36,192 nucleotides of DNA from Selenomonadaceae bacterium (GTDB lineage: Bacteria; Bacillota; Negativicutes; Selenomonadales; Selenomonadaceae). The notes beneath the pieces are model-generated. The model saw only the letters and a program-made list of their open reading frames with translations. It had not been told where the DNA came from and did not search any database. The stretch is from positions 1 through 36,192 of the forward strand of contig JAFUZV010000130.1 in NCBI GenBank assembly GCA_017476425.1, read 5' to 3'. A program made the position numbers and the translations under genes. Positions 33,001-36,192 of the stretch are shown here, one piece after another (positions within the stretch are counted from its first letter, which is position 1; the number at the start of each line of letters is the position of its first letter).

Positions 33001-36000
33001 ACAACTCTCGGTAATTTGCTCGGTTATGTTGATAATCCAAGCTGGTCAATCAACGGAAATGTTGCAACTTACGGCGAAATTACTTTAACTGTCAGTGGTT
33101 TTAAATCCAATATTACTGCTGAAAATATTAATGAAATTCTTACCGTCAATGAAAATCAAATTTCTTTCGCTGATGGTAAATCAATCGTTGATCTTCTTAA
33201 TGCAAGCGGCACGGCTGAACTTAACGGTGCAACGTGGAATGTAACAAACGTTAATGCTGTTACTGAGACGACTGCTGCAAATTCTACAATTTCTGATAAG
33301 GTGATCACTCTTAACGGCGAAATTATAACTTCGTCAAGTGTTACTGTTACTGATTCAACGGTTACTTATGCTGAACCGTCAACTGAAACGAAATCACTTT
33401 TGACATTGACACTTAACGAAGGCAGTTTTGGTGATAATGCAACAGCAACATTCAGCGATGATAAATTGACAATCAATCTTGGATCGAATGCAAATATTTC
33501 TAATCAAGCAACTTTGACATTAAATGATAATCTTGATGACGGCGTAACAATTTCTAATGTTGAGATCATTAAGACTGATGACGATAATAAAACTTATTCC
33601 ATTAGCAATACAAATTCAATCTTCACGATCACTGTTAAAACGTTACCAACCGAAGGCGACGACTACATTATTAATTATGATGCTAATGTTTCGATTAATG
33701 CACTTTCTGGAAATGATACGATTGAAAACTTTGCTGAAGGTGTCACACTTAACGGCGGTGCAGGAAAGAATACTTTGATCGGTTCTGATTATGCTGAAGT
33801 ATTTGCACATATGGGAAGTTTAAAAGGCTCAGATGTTATTACCGGTTTTGGAACAAATGATACTTTTGCATTTCAGTGGGGCAAAATTAACAGCATAACC
33901 AAATCCGGCAATGATCTTACATTTGATCTTGGAATGAGTTCTGCAGTTTTTAAAGATGCTGCAAATCTTGAATATCTCAATTTCTGGTTTGATCAAGATA
34001 ATGATTCTGTAACTCAATTCGTTGGAAATCGTAAATTTAAACTTGTTTATAATAAAGACGCTGTTGATGATACCGATCATTATGTCTATAGCGATCGTGA
34101 AAATGTCGTTCTTAATGGCGGCGACGGTAGTGACTATCTTTTAAACATTGCAGATAATGTTACTGTCAACGGTGGTGCCGGCAACGATTCAATGACCAAT
34201 AGTTTCTATGGTTCCAATCACGCTACAAATATTGTCCTTAATGGAGGAGATGGTAACGATACCATAGAAAATGAAGCGTTAATTGGTGGAAACAATGTAA
34301 CAATCAACGGCGGTGAAGGTAACGACTATATCACCAGTTCATACTCCAATATAAGCCTTAATGGTGGTGCTGGTAATGATAGAATTCAATTTCAAGGTTA
34401 TGATTCCAGAAACGCTACTATTGAAGGCGGTGAAGGTAATGATTATATCGAAATGACTGATGTCAACGACGTGACAATCAACGGTGGCGAAGGCAATGAT
34501 ACAATTAAAGTTGGCGATAAACGTTATACTTCACCGAATGTAAATGTCAGTGTCAATGGTGGTAGCGGTAATGATTCGATCGTCAGTGTTGATAAAAATG
34601 TTACTATTGTTGGCGGCACTGGTGATGACACGATCAACGCCTCTGCAACATATGGTGATGTCTTTGAATATACTAATGGTGATGGAAAAGATATTATTCA
34701 AAATTACAGTTCAAATGACACAATTCATATAATAGAAGGCACTATCTCAGATACAATAATTAGTAATAATGATCTAATCATTAATATTGGTACAGGTTCA
34801 ATGACTCTTCTTGATGCTAAATATAAACTTGTAACAATTCAAAATTCTGATGGTAGTATTTCGGAAATTGATGGAACACCTAAGTGGAAAATTGATGGAA
34901 CAACTGCTGCTTATAGTGATTTGATCACAATTACCGGTTTAAAAAATGGCGTTACGGTTAATGATATTAGTCTTAATAATGATGTTGTTACACTTAATGT
35001 AAATGCTTTGGGCACGTCAGCTGTTTCAATCAGCGGTGATTATAAATTAGCACTTGCCTCTAATGTCAGTAAACCTTCAACGACAGCAGCGGCTTGGTCA
35101 ATAAGTGGAACAACGGCAACTTATAAATCAGCAAGCACTTCTGCCGGTTATACTTTGTCAAGCGATTCAAAATCGATCAGTTATAATTCGGCAAGTGGCG
35201 GCAATACAATTGTTACTGTTACTGGTCTTAAGAGTGGAGCACCTGCTAGTGGTATTAGTCTTAACGGTAATACTGTTACACTTTCAGCGTCAGTTTTAGG
35301 TAGTTCTACTATCAATATTAGTGATGGTTATAACTTAGCACTTGCAAACGACGTTACAAAGGGCACTTCTAATTCGTCCGGCTGGATTATCAATGGTTCT
35401 ACGCTTTACTACAACACTGTTACTAGTGGTGGCAGTGGCGGCACTTCCGGCGGTGGTTCTTCTAATGGTGGTGGTTCGTCAAGTGGTGGCGGTACTTCTT
35501 CTGGTGGCGGAGGCACTTCCAGTGGTGGTGGAGGCACTTCCGGCGGTACTTCTCAAGATAAGCCAAAATGGACTATCAACGGCACAACTGCTAAATATGG
35601 TACAAATTCAAATACGTTAATCACAATCACAGGTCTTAAAAATGGCGTTAAAGAGAGTGATATAAGCCTTAGCGATAGCATTATTACACTTAGTGCTAAT
35701 GCTCTTGGCAATTCTACTGTAAGCCTCAGCGGAAACTACAAAGTAGCACTTGCCTCAAATGTTACTAAACCGACAACTAAAGCGGCAGCGTGGACAATTA
35801 GCGGTACTACTGCAAAATATAAGTCTGCAAGTTCGACGGCCGGTTATACGCTTTCAAGTGACGCTAAATCGATCACATATTCAGCGGCTAAAAATGCAAC
35901 TGATCTTATCACGATTAGCGGCTTGAAAAATAATGCTCCAGCAAGTGGAATTAGTATTAATGGTAATACTGTTACACTTAATGCTAATACGCTCGGAACG

Positions 36001-36192
36001 TCGAAAGTTTCAATCAGTGGAAATTATAAATTAGCACTTGCCTCAAATGTTACTAAATCTACAACTAAAGCGGCGGCGTGGACAATCAGCGGCACTACTG
36101 CAAAATATAAGTCTGCAAGTTCGACGGCCGGTTATACGCTTTCAAGTGACGCTAAATCGATCACATATTCAGCGGCTAAAAATGCAACTGAT
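30055..36192 (+). CDS. Giant repeat-rich metallopeptidase with RTX beta-roll, 3' end outside the window
   Basis: An uninterrupted frame of 2046 codons from ATG 30055 to the right edge, which I translated by eye without meeting a stop. Residues about 1-125 are a helical domain ending NEDTGAISGWD, shared with the divergent paralogue. A short beta-roll follows, then the peptidase at about 330-620: H512-E-M-H-H516 with third ligand E535 in IKEGMAE. Residues 1355-1530 carry nine RTX nonapeptides of the GGxGxDxxx type (GGEGNDTIK, GGAGNDRIQ), expected to bind calcium. After about 1609 come repeats starting WxIxGTTA, a Gly/Ser-rich linker (about 1790-1835) and 96-residue tandem repeats. No signal peptide; type I secretion is plausible. 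A surface or secreted protease/adhesin is the best guess. Confidence 0.85.
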   Translation, partial: MSKTQFQVIYDFMQAMHNHNYTRQNGDSDTDVSKAILTTALKGAIVNDENKLVTKINSLLGKNLTSDTITIQDVIDAFVKDCTTATSVDEFLINECGIDMSNEDTGAISGWDVYHSDEELTNKSIVPEIGNRYLAAEGTSVGQKIITGNNGWIVESTEHSDSIISGGEDSINSGYGDDYIEVHGKNATILTGNGNDIVSVASGVDKVIIAKDAEQINFADGIENYSTESTVINDIEALIYTRNNNVRTGNFIEDDNFNGKNDGNVSYTINDVELFDDGEGRVAIDNPPKIEETQPTLTPSTKKSKLKTVKLSGQYTGEEVATINLDDVNTTEGYFKFNNGAGDFQSTTSTNMLGKVDSWSPEELYFSARGLSVVKVQRETSSGTTEITSYNDLEKGEKDILAGLYKWWLKESIKINEESYGLGYDTRNISVTYNGYTYNSTYSAPNSITVNFQNKDTTTLAAISRSSWSDIGRTASLQLNINMKYYNDISTDPINGQVTVEGAGYLDRTLAHEMHHAIMGVNVDYMSQLPMFIKEGMAELTHGIDDERIGAITTLLNNSINKSENPKSSLIYNFVNLNLINSNQVSNGNDEYPYAGGYLFLRWLANQTGTNPNPPSAIVKLSGENQAYYVTGENQIAAAAKSENSELVGYSKDHIYTARSNNAQTIDASGDNGNWKINGTTAADSIITGSGNDTINIKGNNTTITDNGGANYFKVADDSVKQVTFTNALSDNDTINFNGGVNTDATLSSTINDDGSIKISYNNFDLFFQSSNDLANVYLPTKSSNVELSLYGLLGISTINLGNFTRTFMANTLRRFNSTIYEDTIIEGSYYQEFTKIIGTTNQSNELTNTFVYEANDDNSLFQKINVNSSQNWTWKVKGTSGNDIINVITNGDNNNDNTITGGLGEDTIYVGTDLIGLTLADLGNDNDVLGFKKTVSKINADDSKKVLTVNYSDNKNVTITLTGDKTAEDIKNLVVDNNGTQTTLGNLLGYVDNPSWSINGNVATYGEITLTVSGFKSNITAENINEILTVNENQISFADGKSIVDLLNASGTAELNGATWNVTNVNAVTETTAANSTISDKVITLNGEIITSSSVTVTDSTVTYAEPSTETKSLLTLTLNEGSFGDNATATFSDDKLTINLGSNANISNQATLTLNDNLDDGVTISNVEIIKTDDDNKTYSISNTNSIFTITVKTLPTEGDDYIINYDANVSINALSGNDTIENFAEGVTLNGGAGKNTLIGSDYAEVFAHMGSLKGSDVITGFGTNDTFAFQWGKINSITKSGNDLTFDLGMSSAVFKDAANLEYLNFWFDQDNDSVTQFVGNRKFKLVYNKDAVDDTDHYVYSDRENVVLNGGDGSDYLLNIADNVTVNGGAGNDSMTNSFYGSNHATNIVLNGGDGNDTIENEALIGGNNVTINGGEGNDYITSSYSNISLNGGAGNDRIQFQGYDSRNATIEGGEGNDYIEMTDVNDVTINGGEGNDTIKVGDKRYTSPNVNVSVNGGSGNDSIVSVDKNVTIVGGTGDDTINASATYGDVFEYTNGDGKDIIQNYSSNDTIHIIEGTISDTIISNNDLIINIGTGSMTLLDAKYKLVTIQNSDGSISEIDGTPKWKIDGTTAAYSDLITITGLKNGVTVNDISLNNDVVTLNVNALGTSAVSISGDYKLALASNVSKPSTTAAAWSISGTTATYKSASTSAGYTLSSDSKSISYNSASGGNTIVTVTGLKSGAPASGISLNGNTVTLSASVLGSSTINISDGYNLALANDVTKGTSNSSGWIINGSTLYYNTVTSGGSGGTSGGGSSNGGGSSSGGGTSSGGGGTSSGGGGTSGGTSQDKPKWTINGTTAKYGTNSNTLITITGLKNGVKESDISLSDSIITLSANALGNSTVSLSGNYKVALASNVTKPTTKAAAWTISGTTAKYKSASSTAGYTLSSDAKSITYSAAKNATDLITISGLKNNAPASGISINGNTVTLNANTLGTSKVSISGNYKLALASNVTKSTTKAAAWTISGTTAKYKSASSTAGYTLSSDAKSITYSAAKNATD
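34117..34640 (+). repeat. RTX nonapeptide-coding repeats in the giant gene
   Basis: Nine copies of a GGxGxDxxx-coding unit, spaced 19-35 codons apart, encode the calcium-binding beta-roll at residues 1355-1530. The DNA of the copies is diverged, unlike the 288-base repeats further on. Confidence 0.75.
35785..36192 (+). repeat. 288-base tandem repeat in the giant gene
   Basis: The stretch beginning ACAACTAAAGCGGC at 35773 recurs at 36061, exactly 288 bases (96 codons) later, and stays almost identical to the window's end; only a few third-position changes are seen. A more diverged copy lies at about 35078. The array continues beyond the window. Confidence 0.85.

Noticed and set aside
35342-35620. 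A Val/Ala/Leu-rich open frame within the giant gene
   Set aside because: It is a +1 reading of the Gly/Ser-rich linker of the giant protein, as are the other plus-strand short frames between 30554 and 35620.

Overview
The window looks like a chromosomal segment of an AT-rich (roughly one third G+C), anaerobic, diderm Firmicute, most likely a Negativicutes/Selenomonadales member. This is an inference from a propionate-type methylmalonyl-CoA mutase pair, an AMIN-domain amidase and KpsMT-type export typical of bacteria with an outer membrane, RTX-like proteins lacking signal peptides, and a DUF4127 protein. No rRNA, tRNA or CRISPR array was seen.

Left part (1-8935, all minus strand). A small operon with a consensus promoter encodes a membrane-anchored protein, a CofE-like ligase and the start of a type I restriction specificity subunit. 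Next, a six-gene surface-glycan operon reads leftwards: GlfT2-like glycosyltransferase, ABC-2 permease, ABC ATPase, DUF4422/GT8-like glycosyltransferase, MBOAT O-acyltransferase and SGNH partner. Together these suggest synthesis, export and O-acylation of a polysaccharide. It ends at a hairpin terminator (1529-1567).

Middle (9000-21484). An IS200/IS605-type element with an intact solo TnpB and a probable omega-RNA lies immediately upstream of the glycan operon on the same strand. Then come a plus-strand polar amino acid ABC transporter operon with two tandem paralogous lipoproteins, and an AMIN/amidase_3 cell-wall amidase with its own promoter. On the minus strand lie mutA, an exported alpha/beta hydrolase and mutB, plus an uncharacterised 227-residue protein.

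Right part (21544-36192). A plus-strand run carries dapB, an EcoRI-type adenine methylase, a 909-residue Hsp70/actin-fold ATPase and an exported DUF4127 protein, closed by a terminator. After a GC-rich palindromic element come two divergent, paralogous metallopeptidases with RTX-like beta-roll. The second is a giant open reading frame of at least 2046 codons that runs off the right edge and ends in 96-residue tandem repeats.

Throughout, a family of 32-base elements recurs. Each is built of four 7-base units ending in AATT, found singly or as inverted pairs. They supply stop codons, one ribosome binding site and even an in-frame stretch of a protein. GATC is also strikingly frequent. The most novel candidates are the giant protease with its shuffled divergent paralogue, the heptamer hairpin elements, and the methylase/Hsp70-like/DUF4127 run.
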